Assembly (NCBI GenBank): GCA_964607795.1
Contig: CAZSLA010000001.1
Coordinates: 1-61,529, forward strand
DNA length: 61,529 nt
Direction of reading: 5' to 3'
Source of the DNA: DYGT01 sp964607795
GTDB lineage: Bacteria; Patescibacteriota; Microgenomatia; UBA8517
A program made the translations under genes and the position numbers. The notes beneath the pieces are model-generated. The model searched no databases. It was not told the DNA's origin and was given only the letters and a program-made list of their open reading frames with translations. Shown one piece after another: positions 17,584-25,110 of the stretch. Positions within the stretch are counted from its first letter, which is position 1; each line of letters begins with the position of its first letter.

Positions 17584-18897
17584 ATGGCCAAAAAGAGCAA
17601 GTTTGTTTGCCAGCAGTGCGGGTATAGCCAAACCGGTTGGAGTGGAAAATGCCCAGAATGTAGCTCCTGGGGCACATTAGTAGAAACGATTGAAACTCAA
17701 AATTTCGGTAAAAAAGCAAAAAATAGAACAAAAATTAAACATCCGGTTAATTTGAGTTCTGTTAAAGCGCAAGACACCAAAAGATTAACTACAAAAATAG
17801 TTGAATTGGACCGCATTTTGGGTGGAGGTTTAGTGCCCGGGCAGGTGGTCTTGCTTGCAGGTGAGCCAGGGATTGGTAAATCCACACTTCTCCTTCAGCT
17901 TTCGGACAACTTATCCGGCGCACTTTATGTATCAGGTGAGGAATCTGTGGGACAAATCAAGGTACGCGCAGACAGATTAGGAGTTAAATCAAGTAGCATT
18001 GAGATTTTGGAAGAGACCAATACAGACGCAGTTTTGGAAGTAATTAATTCCTATTCATCCGGAAAAAATCCTCCAAATGTCATAATAATAGACTCAATCC
18101 AGACTATGTCAACTATAGATTTATCTGGCATGGCAGGCTCTGTGGGTCAGGTAAGAGAATCGGCTTTTCGCTTGATCCAAACCACCAAAGCACTGGGTAT
18201 ACCTCTCATCATGGTTGGTCACGCGACCAAAGAAGGCACAGTAGCCGGGCCGGCAACGCTTGCCCACATGGTGGATACTATCTGCTGGTTTGAGGGTGAC
18301 AAAGAACTTTTGGTAAGAATTTTAAGAAGCGTAAAAAACCGTTTTGGCCCAACCGACGAAATCGGCTTGTTTAAAATGGAGGAAAAGGGCCTGGTCAGCA
18401 TAGAAGAGAGCGAAAAATTGTTTGTTTCAGACTCAGACAAAAAAGTTGCGGGGTCTGCAGTTACCTGCTTGATGGAAGGAACCAGACCGGTTTTGGTGGA
18501 AATCCAGTCTTTGGTTGTACCCACACACACGGCCTATCCCAGGCGGATTGCGCAAGGAATAGATGTAAAAAGACTGGAAGTCATTTTGGCGGTTATTATC
18601 CAAAGATTGCGTTTGCCTTTTTGGGAAAAAGACGTTTATTTAAATGTTGTCGGTGGCTTCACTGTAAAAGAGCCGGCGGCGGATCTTGCCATAGCATTAT
18701 CGCTTGTAAGTTCATTCAAGGGTATAGCCATGCCCAAGGCAGTTTGTGTGGGAGAGTTGGACCTCTCCGGTGGTGTGCGTACCATCTTTGCCAATAGCAA
18801 GCGTAAAAAGCAAGCCAGCCGCCAAGGCTATAAAATTTTTATTTCCAGTGAGGAGTTTGCCAATTTAACTTCTGTGGTCGGCCGTTTTATAAAGTAA
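17584..18897 (+). CDS. radA: DNA repair protein RadA/Sms
   Basis: 437 residues, slightly short for the family. An N-terminal zinc finger uses C9, C12, C23 and C26 (CQQCGYS ... GKCPECSSWG). The RecA-like ATPase has Walker A GEPGIGKST (94-102) and the RadA signature KNRFG (251-255). The C-terminal Lon-protease-like domain is present (TAYPRRIAQGIDVKRLEVIL; LYLNVVGGF-type segment) as in the family. RadA drives branch migration and unwinding during recombination. 27 bp after rpsA, probably the same operon. Confidence 0.95.
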   Translation: MAKKSKFVCQQCGYSQTGWSGKCPECSSWGTLVETIETQNFGKKAKNRTKIKHPVNLSSVKAQDTKRLTTKIVELDRILGGGLVPGQVVLLAGEPGIGKSTLLLQLSDNLSGALYVSGEESVGQIKVRADRLGVKSSSIEILEETNTDAVLEVINSYSSGKNPPNVIIIDSIQTMSTIDLSGMAGSVGQVRESAFRLIQTTKALGIPLIMVGHATKEGTVAGPATLAHMVDTICWFEGDKELLVRILRSVKNRFGPTDEIGLFKMEEKGLVSIEESEKLFVSDSDKKVAGSAVTCLMEGTRPVLVEIQSLVVPTHTAYPRRIAQGIDVKRLEVILAVIIQRLRLPFWEKDVYLNVVGGFTVKEPAADLAIALSLVSSFKGIAMPKAVCVGELDLSGGVRTIFANSKRKKQASRQGYKIFISSEEFANLTSVVGRFIK

Positions 18898-19020
18898 GGA
18901 GTTTTTCTACAAGTTATCCACAGTTAATAGTGTTTCTATAAAAATACCGAAAACATGGTATTTATTCTATAATATATATTATAGGTATATAAAAAATATA
19001 AGAATAATTTGTTATGGGAT
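18898..19020. other. AT-rich intergenic stretch with a DnaA box and palindromes
   Basis: Just after radA it holds a perfect DnaA box (ttatccaca near 18914), a small hairpin (aatacc/ggtatt) and an 18-bp perfect palindrome, ctataatatatattatag (18967-18984). These fit either transcription signals or an origin-like patch. No replication genes are near, so origin function is not claimed. Confidence 0.35.
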
Positions 19021-19050
19021 TTGACAAAACAGGGGATTGGGAAGTATAAT
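19021..19050 (+). promoter_or_regulatory. promoter TTGACA-18-TATAAT
   Basis: TTGACA at 19021-19026, an 18-bp spacer and TATAAT at 19045-19050. Both hexamers are perfect consensus. It would start an RNA near 19057 that ends about 90 nt later, before any gene. Confidence 0.8.
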
Positions 19051-19056
19051 AACTTA

Positions 19057-19146
19057 GTTCTTTAAATAAAAAAGAGCATCACTATCGCTGCAGCCTCTCT
19101 TTCGACTTGAGAAAGAAAACTAACACGACTAGCAATGCTCTTTTTA
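19057..19146 (+). ncRNA. candidate small RNA, about 90 nt
   Basis: The region is bounded by a consensus promoter and by an outer stem whose 3' side runs into a T tract (aagagcat ... atgctctttttaatt), i.e. a terminator that uses the 5' part of the RNA. Inside is a second stem, tctttc/gaaaga. There is no convincing ORF. It could be an independent small RNA, or an attenuated leader for the sortase gene 200 bp downstream. No known RNA family recognised. Confidence 0.5.
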
Positions 19147-19343
19147 ATTAATTTACCTTAGGGCAGGCCGGAAAAAGGTAAATCATTAATAGACTAGACA
19201 GTTTTCACAGTGTTTGTCAAGGGCTTCTTTTTTTGGTAGCTTAAAAAGCACGATTATTCGGCTCTAGAGAGGGTGGGTGGTGTGTAGGGCAGGCTCACTA
19301 CCCACTCTCTTTGGGGCCGATTTTTAGTATTTTATTGAGACAA
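19147..19343 (+). other. sortase 5' region with two hairpins
   Basis: tttacctt/aaggtaaa (about 19153-19183) and a long stem in which gagagggtgggt pairs imperfectly with acccactctct (about 19266-19310) precede the sortase start. The second ends 34 bp before the ATG and could affect translation. No ORF seen. Confidence 0.4.
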
Positions 19344-20069
19344 ATGTTTTATTATCCAGCGTTTCCAGTAGACACTTATGCTTTAGTGGGCATTGAAAAT
19401 AGCCAGCCGAAGGAAACTTTGGCAAATGAGCCTGCGGCAAATCATCGGTATTCCCGTTTACCCAAGCACAAATTAGCCTCAATTATTGCCATCTTCGGTT
19501 TGCTTTTAATCGTTGGCAGCTATGCACCCTCAATTTATTACACCGTCCAAGCCCAGGGCAGCGAATTTTGGCAGCGTTATATGCTGAACTTTGGAGAAGA
19601 TAAAATTTCCGAAATTTCCGATGTTCAGGACAATTGGCAGCCGCCTTTGGACACGAAGCTGCCTGTAGAAAACATGCTCGTTATCCCCGCAATCGGCGTG
19701 GAAAGCCAGATCCATGTGAGTAGCTATAAAGATTATGAAGAGGTTTTGAAGCAAGGTGTGTGGAGGGCGCCGGATTTTGGCACGCCCGATAAACGCGATA
19801 AGCCGACGATATTAGTAGCCCATAGATATGGGTATTTGCGCTGGAGCAATTTGTTCCGCCGCCGCAATTCTTTTTATAATCTTACGAAGTTAAAAGAAGG
19901 GGACATGGTGGAGGTTATTTGGAGGCAAAGAAAGTATGTTTATGCCGTTTATGACGAAAGTGAGGGGGAAAAGATTGAAGATTACAGCGCGGACCTGATA
20001 TTATACACTTGCCGCGATTTGACAAGTAACGTGAGAATTTTTAAATATGCAAAATTACTGCGTATTTAA
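19344..20069 (+). CDS. sortase family transpeptidase
   Basis: 241 residues. A cytoplasmic tail (about 45 residues) and one membrane helix (LASIIAIFGLLLIVGSYAP) anchor the enzyme. The catalytic domain has H160 in VAHRYG, C223 in LYTCRD and R231 in NVRIFKY, the full His-Cys-Arg triad. The opening LPVENMLVIPAIGVESQIHV is typical of sortase domains. Sortases cut LPXTG-type signals and fix proteins to the envelope. The ATG at 19344 is preferred over a TTG at 19311. The neighbouring small protein at 20210 has a C-terminal membrane helix but no LPXTG, so its partner is not obvious. Confidence 0.88.
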   Translation: MFYYPAFPVDTYALVGIENSQPKETLANEPAANHRYSRLPKHKLASIIAIFGLLLIVGSYAPSIYYTVQAQGSEFWQRYMLNFGEDKISEISDVQDNWQPPLDTKLPVENMLVIPAIGVESQIHVSSYKDYEEVLKQGVWRAPDFGTPDKRDKPTILVAHRYGYLRWSNLFRRRNSFYNLTKLKEGDMVEVIWRQRKYVYAVYDESEGEKIEDYSADLILYTCRDLTSNVRIFKYAKLLRI

Positions 20070-20128
20070 TTAATCCTATATGTTAGTGATTACAGGAGTG
20101 AATTGCTGTTTAAATACATCCTGTAGTA

Positions 20129-20157
20129 TTGACAAATAAAATGATTGATGCTAATAT
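20129..20157 (+). promoter_or_regulatory. promoter TTGACA-17-TAATAT
   Basis: TTGACA at 20129-20134, 17-bp spacer, TAATAT at 20152-20157. The predicted RNA starts directly at a hairpin-terminator ahead of the 89-residue gene. Confidence 0.65.
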
Positions 20158-20166
20158 ACTCAAATT

Positions 20167-20195
20167 ACCGGCACAAATTATATAGCCGGTTTTTT
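20167..20195 (+). terminator. terminator-like hairpin between promoter and gene (possible attenuator)
   Basis: accggc (20167) pairs with gccggt (20185-20190), followed by a T run to 20195. It begins within a few bases of the expected transcript start and ends 15 bp before the ATG. It would stop most transcripts unless bypassed. Confidence 0.65.
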
Positions 20196-20209
20196 AAAGA
20201 GAAACATAT

Positions 20210-20479
20210 ATGAAAAACTTAATACTTAGCTTAATGATTGTCTTTAGCTTGTTTTTGGCCGTACCCGGTGCAATATTTGCCGCTGAGCAGGAAGTGTGCA
20301 CCACCTCATACGGCCAGGGCGTGGTGTGCGGCAAGAAAAGCTTTGAAGAGCCAAAAGAAATTGTGTCTGCTGGCTTGGCCGAGGATTTGCGTCTTATTGG
20401 CGCTGGTTTGATCGTGTTTGCTTCAGTTTTGTATTTAAAAAATAGAAGAGCCAATTCATTTGATGAAATTGGCGGTTAA
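20210..20479 (+). CDS. small exported membrane protein, 89 aa
   Basis: The N-terminal signal peptide is LILSLMIVFSLFLAVPGAIFA, followed by EQEVCTTSYGQGVVCGKK with two cysteines that may bond. A second membrane helix (LIGAGLIVFASVLYL) and a basic then acidic tail finish it. The layout is that of a small surface protein held by its C-terminus. Function unknown. It has a weak ribosome site (aaagag) and is preceded by the promoter/terminator pair described above. Confidence 0.75.
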   Translation: MKNLILSLMIVFSLFLAVPGAIFAAEQEVCTTSYGQGVVCGKKSFEEPKEIVSAGLAEDLRLIGAGLIVFASVLYLKNRRANSFDEIGG

Positions 20480-20487
20480 ATAGCTCT

Positions 20488-20573
20488 TTTACAAAGGCTA
20501 TACATTTTTTTATTAAACTACTTGAGGTGGACATCTGGGGACTAGCCTTAGTCCCTGGTTTTCCACTTCAAGT
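20488..20573 (+). promoter_or_regulatory. promoter followed by a 5' stem-loop
   Basis: TTTACA at 20488-20493, 17-bp spacer, TATTAA at 20511-20516. The RNA would start at about 20520, where a stem begins: acttgaggtgga (20520-20531) pairs with tccacttcaagt (20562-20573) with one mismatch, and inside it gggact pairs with agtccc. A strong ribosome site follows at 20584. Such a 5' stem could stabilise the mRNA or control translation. Confidence 0.5.
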
Positions 20574-20599
20574 TGGTTTATGAGGAAAGGAGGCGTGTG

Positions 20600-20905
20600 G
20601 TGCTAGTGATTCGGCGTGCAGCTCTGGGAGTAGTAGTCGTTTTTGTAATACTTTTTCTCCTAGAGTTTCTTTTGGGCGGGGTGTTTGTTGAGCTGTCCGG
20701 CTCAGTAAACCAAGGGTTTGCTTGGGTTACGGACAACGCCAAACACGTTTTTCAATCCTTTTCACTTTACATCGCTGAAAGGCGAGATGAAGTGGAGCCC
20801 ACACCGACCGAGCCACCTGACTTTCAACAACAGGCAGAAGAGTTGTACCCGTTCGCAGCAAAAACCATCGATGAGATAGAAGCAATGGAGGAGGCTCAAA
20901 GATGA
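20600..20905 (+). CDS. single-pass membrane protein, 101 aa
   Basis: A strongly hydrophobic N-terminus (LGVVVVFVILFLLEFLLGG) precedes about 65 residues with a proline/threonine linker (EPTPTEPP) and an acidic helical tail. I chose GTG at 20600 because aaaggagg lies 8 bases upstream at the right distance; an earlier TTG (20573) would put that site inside the gene. The stop overlaps the next start (ATGA), so the two are coupled. Unknown function. Confidence 0.65.
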   Translation: MLVIRRAALGVVVVFVILFLLEFLLGGVFVELSGSVNQGFAWVTDNAKHVFQSFSLYIAERRDEVEPTPTEPPDFQQQAEELYPFAAKTIDEIEAMEEAQR

Positions 20906-22089
20906 AGAAGAAAGTACTGCTCGCGCTGATCCCTGTGTTTTTGTTGGCTTTTCCTGCCTTGGCGCAGGAAGCGTACACCCATGAGGTGTATGGGTTGCGC
21001 CCCGAAGAGCTCCTGCCCATCATGGACGCAGACATGCAGATTGTACCTGACTCTGAACTGCACAATGGTGACCGTGTAGTCGTCGTGTCTGAGTCTGAAT
21101 TTGAATTCGGCGGACAATCCTTCACTTTCTTCCACATTACAAACCCGACTGAGGGCTATGTGTGGAAGGAATACGTCCGACCTCTCCAACAATTTGAGGG
21201 GGAGTGGTCGCTTGAACGTGCAGTGGAGGCAAACCAGGTCCGCGGGGCGTATTCAGCAGGACCTTGTCGCGGAGAAGGTATGGCGGAGGAAGATTGCTGG
21301 TATTTGACCGGCGTTTTTACGCTCTCCAATCCGCTGAACTGCTGGGTAACCGGCCAGCGAGTTAATCCCGATCCGACCCAGATCTGGGAGCCGTTTCGCG
21401 ATTTAGATCGCGCACCGGTCATCGGTATCCCGCCGCTTGCTCAGAACCTGGCGGCTTACGCGGTGAACCTTCGTCCATACTGCGTTGAACAAGACGCGCT
21501 TGAGGGCGAGGGAAGTCGAGAAGCTGTGCCTGAAGAGGTCATGGTTGACTTTTTTGACCTCACGGGGGGCAACGGTGAACCGCTCAAGTTGTGCGGTCCG
21601 CAGTGTTTTGAAGTTCCCATTTTGTCGCAAACGGATATGGACCAATCTGGCCCGTGGTACGTAACGAACGTTTGCGGCAACTGGACCGACGGCTATACGA
21701 CTGCCGAAGGCGCGCACCCCGACAACATCAGGCCTGACTTTGCAGAGGCAAGCGACGCAGAATTCATCTCTGTGCCGCCGCACTCCTACAAAGTGCCGGT
21801 TTGGGGTGCAACGCTGCGCTCGTGTGAGGTTTCGTACGTTTGCTCAGTGACTCCGATCTCGGGTCAGACGGTAAGCTTGCTTACCGCACCTGACGGCACT
21901 CAAAGCCGCACTGTGGCAGAGGGTGAAATCCTCGCTCTTGATGGGTACGTCAATTATGACGGATCCCGTTACTGGAGGATCACCGATGCTGTTTGGGTGC
22001 TTGAGGATGAAAGCGTAGCAGATTTCGCCTGCTATTCGCCTCTGCCTACCGGCGAAGATGAGGTTCTCGGCCATCTGGTCGTGGAATAG
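20902..22089 (+). CDS. secreted cysteine-rich protein, 395 aa
   Basis: The signal peptide MKKKVLLALIPVFLLAFPALA is followed by a likely cleavage after ALAQ. The mature part has 12 or more cysteines in spaced pairs (GPCRGEG ... EDCWY; LCGPQCFEV; RSCEVSYVC), suggesting disulfides. The segment MDADMQIVPDSELHNGDRVVV and a later TAPDGTQSRTVAEGEILAL resemble bacterial SH3-like domains that bind wall polymers, but this is tentative. Base composition and codon choice are GC-richer than neighbouring genes. Coupled to the preceding membrane protein. Confidence 0.72.
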   Translation: MKKKVLLALIPVFLLAFPALAQEAYTHEVYGLRPEELLPIMDADMQIVPDSELHNGDRVVVVSESEFEFGGQSFTFFHITNPTEGYVWKEYVRPLQQFEGEWSLERAVEANQVRGAYSAGPCRGEGMAEEDCWYLTGVFTLSNPLNCWVTGQRVNPDPTQIWEPFRDLDRAPVIGIPPLAQNLAAYAVNLRPYCVEQDALEGEGSREAVPEEVMVDFFDLTGGNGEPLKLCGPQCFEVPILSQTDMDQSGPWYVTNVCGNWTDGYTTAEGAHPDNIRPDFAEASDAEFISVPPHSYKVPVWGATLRSCEVSYVCSVTPISGQTVSLLTAPDGTQSRTVAEGEILALDGYVNYDGSRYWRITDAVWVLEDESVADFACYSPLPTGEDEVLGHLVVE

Positions 22090-22103
22090 CTCGTATAGCC
22101 ATA

Positions 22104-22169
22104 CCAACCCACGGGGTGGAGATATTGCATTCTTTTTGCATATCAACACTCTGTGGGTTGGAAGTTTTT
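22104..22169 (+). terminator. structured terminator after the secreted protein
   Basis: ccaacccac pairs with gtgggttgg at the base, an inner stem gatat-tgca/tgca-tatc lies in the loop, and a T run (gttttttattt) follows. Confidence 0.75.
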
Positions 22170-22208
22170 TATTTCCTCTAAAAATAATTTGGAAAAAATA
22201 AAAAGTTT

Positions 22209-23000
22209 ATGAAAACACTAAGCATTGTCATACCCGTCTACAACGAAGAGAAACGTGTCTCTTCAAGCTTTAGGGCAGTTATAAATTTTAGAAATAACCG
22301 CCACATTTGTGTGGAAAAATTTATTTTTGTCAACGACGGAAGCACGGACAGCACCGCGGCCCTAATTCGTGGTTTTATAAAACGTTTCCAGGGGCGGCTT
22401 GCCTGTGGGGCTAAAGTCGAGCTGATTTCTTATAAACAAAACCGTGGTAGAGGGTATGCAATCAAAAAGGGTTTGAGGAAAGTGCGTACTGATTACGCCC
22501 TCTATGTTGATTCTGATTTGTCAATACCGTTATCTAATTTATCCAGGTTTTACAAAGGTATAAAACTGGGGAGTGATCTGTTGATCGGTAGTAAAAAGAA
22601 GCCGGGAAGTGTAGCCAGGCCGCAGCGCAGCCTCCTCAGACAGGTCGTGGGTTACGGACATACTTTGGTGGCAACGATGCTTTTGGGACCGTATGCGTGG
22701 GACTACCAGGGTGGTTTCAAGATGTTTTCTCAGAAATTTATCCGTGAGGTAATGCCGTTTACCAGTCAAGAACGTTGGGGGCTTGATATGGAGGTTGTTT
22801 TTTTGGCTAAAAAACTTAACTATGACTTTGACGAAGTACCGGTCGTCTGGCGTTCGGTTGACGAAGGCAGTACTGTCAAACTCGGGCGCGACATACGCCG
22901 TGCTTTGAGTGACATGTTGGCCATCAGAAAGGCGTGGTCTTACAAAACATACGCCGGTGTGGTTTCCTCATTTAATCTTCGCAAAATCTCAATACAATAA
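22209..23000 (+). CDS. GT2 glycosyltransferase, dolichyl/polyprenyl-phosphate sugar synthase type
   Basis: 263 residues. It opens SIVIPVYNEEKRV, has NDGSTDST (nucleotide-sugar binding) and VDSDLSIP (DxD metal site), then DYQGGFKMFSQ and QERWGLDMEV, as in DPM1/Alg5-like enzymes. These charge a polyprenyl phosphate with a sugar that is later used on the outer face by GT-C enzymes. No membrane helix, so cytoplasmic or peripheral. It starts a four-gene run with a GT4, a methyltransferase and a large membrane protein, which points to a surface glycan pathway. Confidence 0.9.
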   Translation: MKTLSIVIPVYNEEKRVSSSFRAVINFRNNRHICVEKFIFVNDGSTDSTAALIRGFIKRFQGRLACGAKVELISYKQNRGRGYAIKKGLRKVRTDYALYVDSDLSIPLSNLSRFYKGIKLGSDLLIGSKKKPGSVARPQRSLLRQVVGYGHTLVATMLLGPYAWDYQGGFKMFSQKFIREVMPFTSQERWGLDMEVVFLAKKLNYDFDEVPVVWRSVDEGSTVKLGRDIRRALSDMLAIRKAWSYKTYAGVVSSFNLRKISIQ

Positions 23001-23020
23001 AGTTGTAGGATCCACTAAGT

Positions 23021-24283
23021 ATGAAAAAAGAAAAGGTATTGGTTATAAGTACCTATCCACCTAAGGGTAGCTTGTACGGGCATAAGTTAAGCGCGGTGGC
23101 GTCCTATGCAAAAAATACCCTGACTTCGATCAAAGATCTGGAAATTGAGTTTGTCGTGCTTGCGGATAAAAATCAAGACCCAGATAGCTATAGAGAGGGA
23201 AATGTCTGCCTCAGGCGCGTCTGGAGCACTGACGATTATTTTGTTTTATGGCGTCTGGTAAGAGAAATTCGAAAACACCAAGATGCCAAGACCATTTTTG
23301 TTGAGTTTGAATGGACAATGTTTGGAAAAAGAATGTGGTTGAGCGGGTTTTTCCCCTTATTCTTGCTTGCCTTAAATCTAATGCATAAGCATGTCATTGT
23401 GGTTACGCACGCGGTTCTTCTGGATGCGGCAGAAGTATCGGGACAAATCGGAAGTTCGTCTGGAAGCCTTAGAGTCAGACTTTTGAGTTTAGGGCTGAAG
23501 TGTCTTTACTGGACTATCGTCAGACTTAGTAAGAAGGTTGTTGTGTTTGAAGAGCATCTGAGGAGTCGGCTAATAGGGCTTGCCGGTAGAGACAAAAAGA
23601 TAGTTACTATTCCTCATGGGGTCGAAATAGTCAGGTATAAATATCCACCCTCGGTTGCAAAGCACAAACTTGGTCTGACGACTGACGAGTTTGTCGTTAT
23701 GGCTTTTGGCTTTCATGTCTGGTACAAAGGCACGGATTGGATAGCTTCGCAATTTGCAGATTTTTTTCAAGCCAATCCGGACAGTAAGCTTGTTTTGTAT
23801 TTAGTTGGTGGGCCGTCGCCGAAATATCTTGATGATTCTGTTTATCAAAATTTTCTTTCAAAAATCGACAGGGCGGCAAAATCGAGTAAAGGCAAGATTA
23901 AGGTCACGGGATTCGTAGACGAGCAGGATATAGGCTTGTATTATGCTGCCTCTGACCTTGTTGTTTTGCCATATAGAGTATTTGTCAGTTCAAGCGGCCC
24001 ACTTTCGCTTGCCTTTTCCTACGCTAAGGCATTTCTTCTTTCCCAGCCTCTGCATGATTATTTTGAAACTGATGATTTTGCACGAAGTGCCAAAGCCTCA
24101 GCAGTAAAGTGTGATGAGTGTGTCTTTTCTTTTCGTGAAGGCGAACTGCTAGACTTAATTAAGAAAGTTAAATCAGACAAGGCAAAAAGGCAAAAGCTTG
24201 AAAAGTTTTCCCGTCTCATGGCAGAAAGCCGTAGTTGGTCTAAAACTGGGCAGAAATATAGGCAAATGATTAAGTCATTATGA
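23021..24283 (+). CDS. GT4 (GT-B fold) glycosyltransferase
   Basis: 420 residues. The N-terminal domain begins KVLVISTYPPKGSLYGHKLS. The C-terminal domain shows TIPHGVEIV, VMAFGFHVWYKGTDW, IKVTGFVDEQDIGLYYAASD and LPYRVFVSSSGPLSLAFSYA, the usual nucleotide-sugar site of family 4. It overlaps the methyltransferase start by 4 bp (ATGA) and follows the GT2 by 20 bp. Acceptor and sugar unknown. Confidence 0.87.
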   Translation: MKKEKVLVISTYPPKGSLYGHKLSAVASYAKNTLTSIKDLEIEFVVLADKNQDPDSYREGNVCLRRVWSTDDYFVLWRLVREIRKHQDAKTIFVEFEWTMFGKRMWLSGFFPLFLLALNLMHKHVIVVTHAVLLDAAEVSGQIGSSSGSLRVRLLSLGLKCLYWTIVRLSKKVVVFEEHLRSRLIGLAGRDKKIVTIPHGVEIVRYKYPPSVAKHKLGLTTDEFVVMAFGFHVWYKGTDWIASQFADFFQANPDSKLVLYLVGGPSPKYLDDSVYQNFLSKIDRAAKSSKGKIKVTGFVDEQDIGLYYAASDLVVLPYRVFVSSSGPLSLAFSYAKAFLLSQPLHDYFETDDFARSAKASAVKCDECVFSFREGELLDLIKKVKSDKAKRQKLEKFSRLMAESRSWSKTGQKYRQMIKSL

Positions 24284-25110
24284 CGCAGATATTAAATGTT
24301 ATTGCCAGGCCGTTTATTGGCTCGGGCATAAGTAAACGGATGCCCTTTGTAAAATATGTGTTTTTTCGTCTTTACCAAAAAACCGGCGGAAGCAAGAGTG
24401 AGTTTATAATTCCTTTGGGTTTGCGTTTGCTAGTTCCTCCCGATGATCTTGGGCCGGGGATGTTTTTATCGCTTAAAGGAGAATATGAGCCCTTCATGAC
24501 GTTTTTGTTTTTGAAGGCCATTAAAGAGGGTGATACGGTCTATGATGTCGGGGCACATGTGGGATATTACAGCCTATTGGCGGCAAAAAAGGTGGGGTCC
24601 AACGGATCAGTTATCAGCTTTGAGCCTCACCCCGATAATTTTTCTTATCTCAAAAAGAATATAGTTGCCAATAAGTTGTCCCCGCAAATTACGCTTATAG
24701 AGAAGGCTGTTTCACAAAAAATCGGAAAAATAAGGCTTAATTTGGGCAAAACGAGCGGCGAACATACGACTTTGGGGGAAGCTAAAAAATACATAGAAGT
24801 TTTAGCAACGACTTTAGATGAGATAAGTGTTAAACACCGAAGGTTCCCGGACACTATCAAAATCGATACCGAGGGAGCAGGGTCATTGGTTTTGAAGGGG
24901 GCTCTAAAGCTTTTGCACAACACCCAAACTAAAAATATTTTCATTGAAGTTTCGAGTGTAGATGAATTTTACGAGGTAAAAAAAACCTTACTTGAAAACG
25001 GTTTTTCTTTACATGTCATTGATGAGAGACAAAGAGAGCTAAAATCAATTAAGGAAGCCGTAAGAATGCTTGCTAGATACGGTTTTATCAATTTGTATGC
25101 AAAAAGATAA
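24280..25110 (+). CDS. FkbM family methyltransferase
   Basis: 276 residues. The SAM site is VYDVGAHVGYYSLLAAKK, followed by SFEPHPDNFSYLKKN and IKIDTEGAGSLVLKGA, which together are diagnostic of FkbM enzymes. These O-methylate sugars or polyketides; here methylation of a surface glycan is likely from the neighbours. Translationally coupled on both sides: 4-bp overlap upstream and 14-bp overlap with the next gene. Confidence 0.9.
   Translation: MTQILNVIARPFIGSGISKRMPFVKYVFFRLYQKTGGSKSEFIIPLGLRLLVPPDDLGPGMFLSLKGEYEPFMTFLFLKAIKEGDTVYDVGAHVGYYSLLAAKKVGSNGSVISFEPHPDNFSYLKKNIVANKLSPQITLIEKAVSQKIGKIRLNLGKTSGEHTTLGEAKKYIEVLATTLDEISVKHRRFPDTIKIDTEGAGSLVLKGALKLLHNTQTKNIFIEVSSVDEFYEVKKTLLENGFSLHVIDERQRELKSIKEAVRMLARYGFINLYAKR

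Noticed and set aside
20898..22089. Recoding of UGA as glycine (known in some CPR lineages)
   Set aside because: Every gene ending in TGA here stops where its family ends, and no internal TGA is needed.
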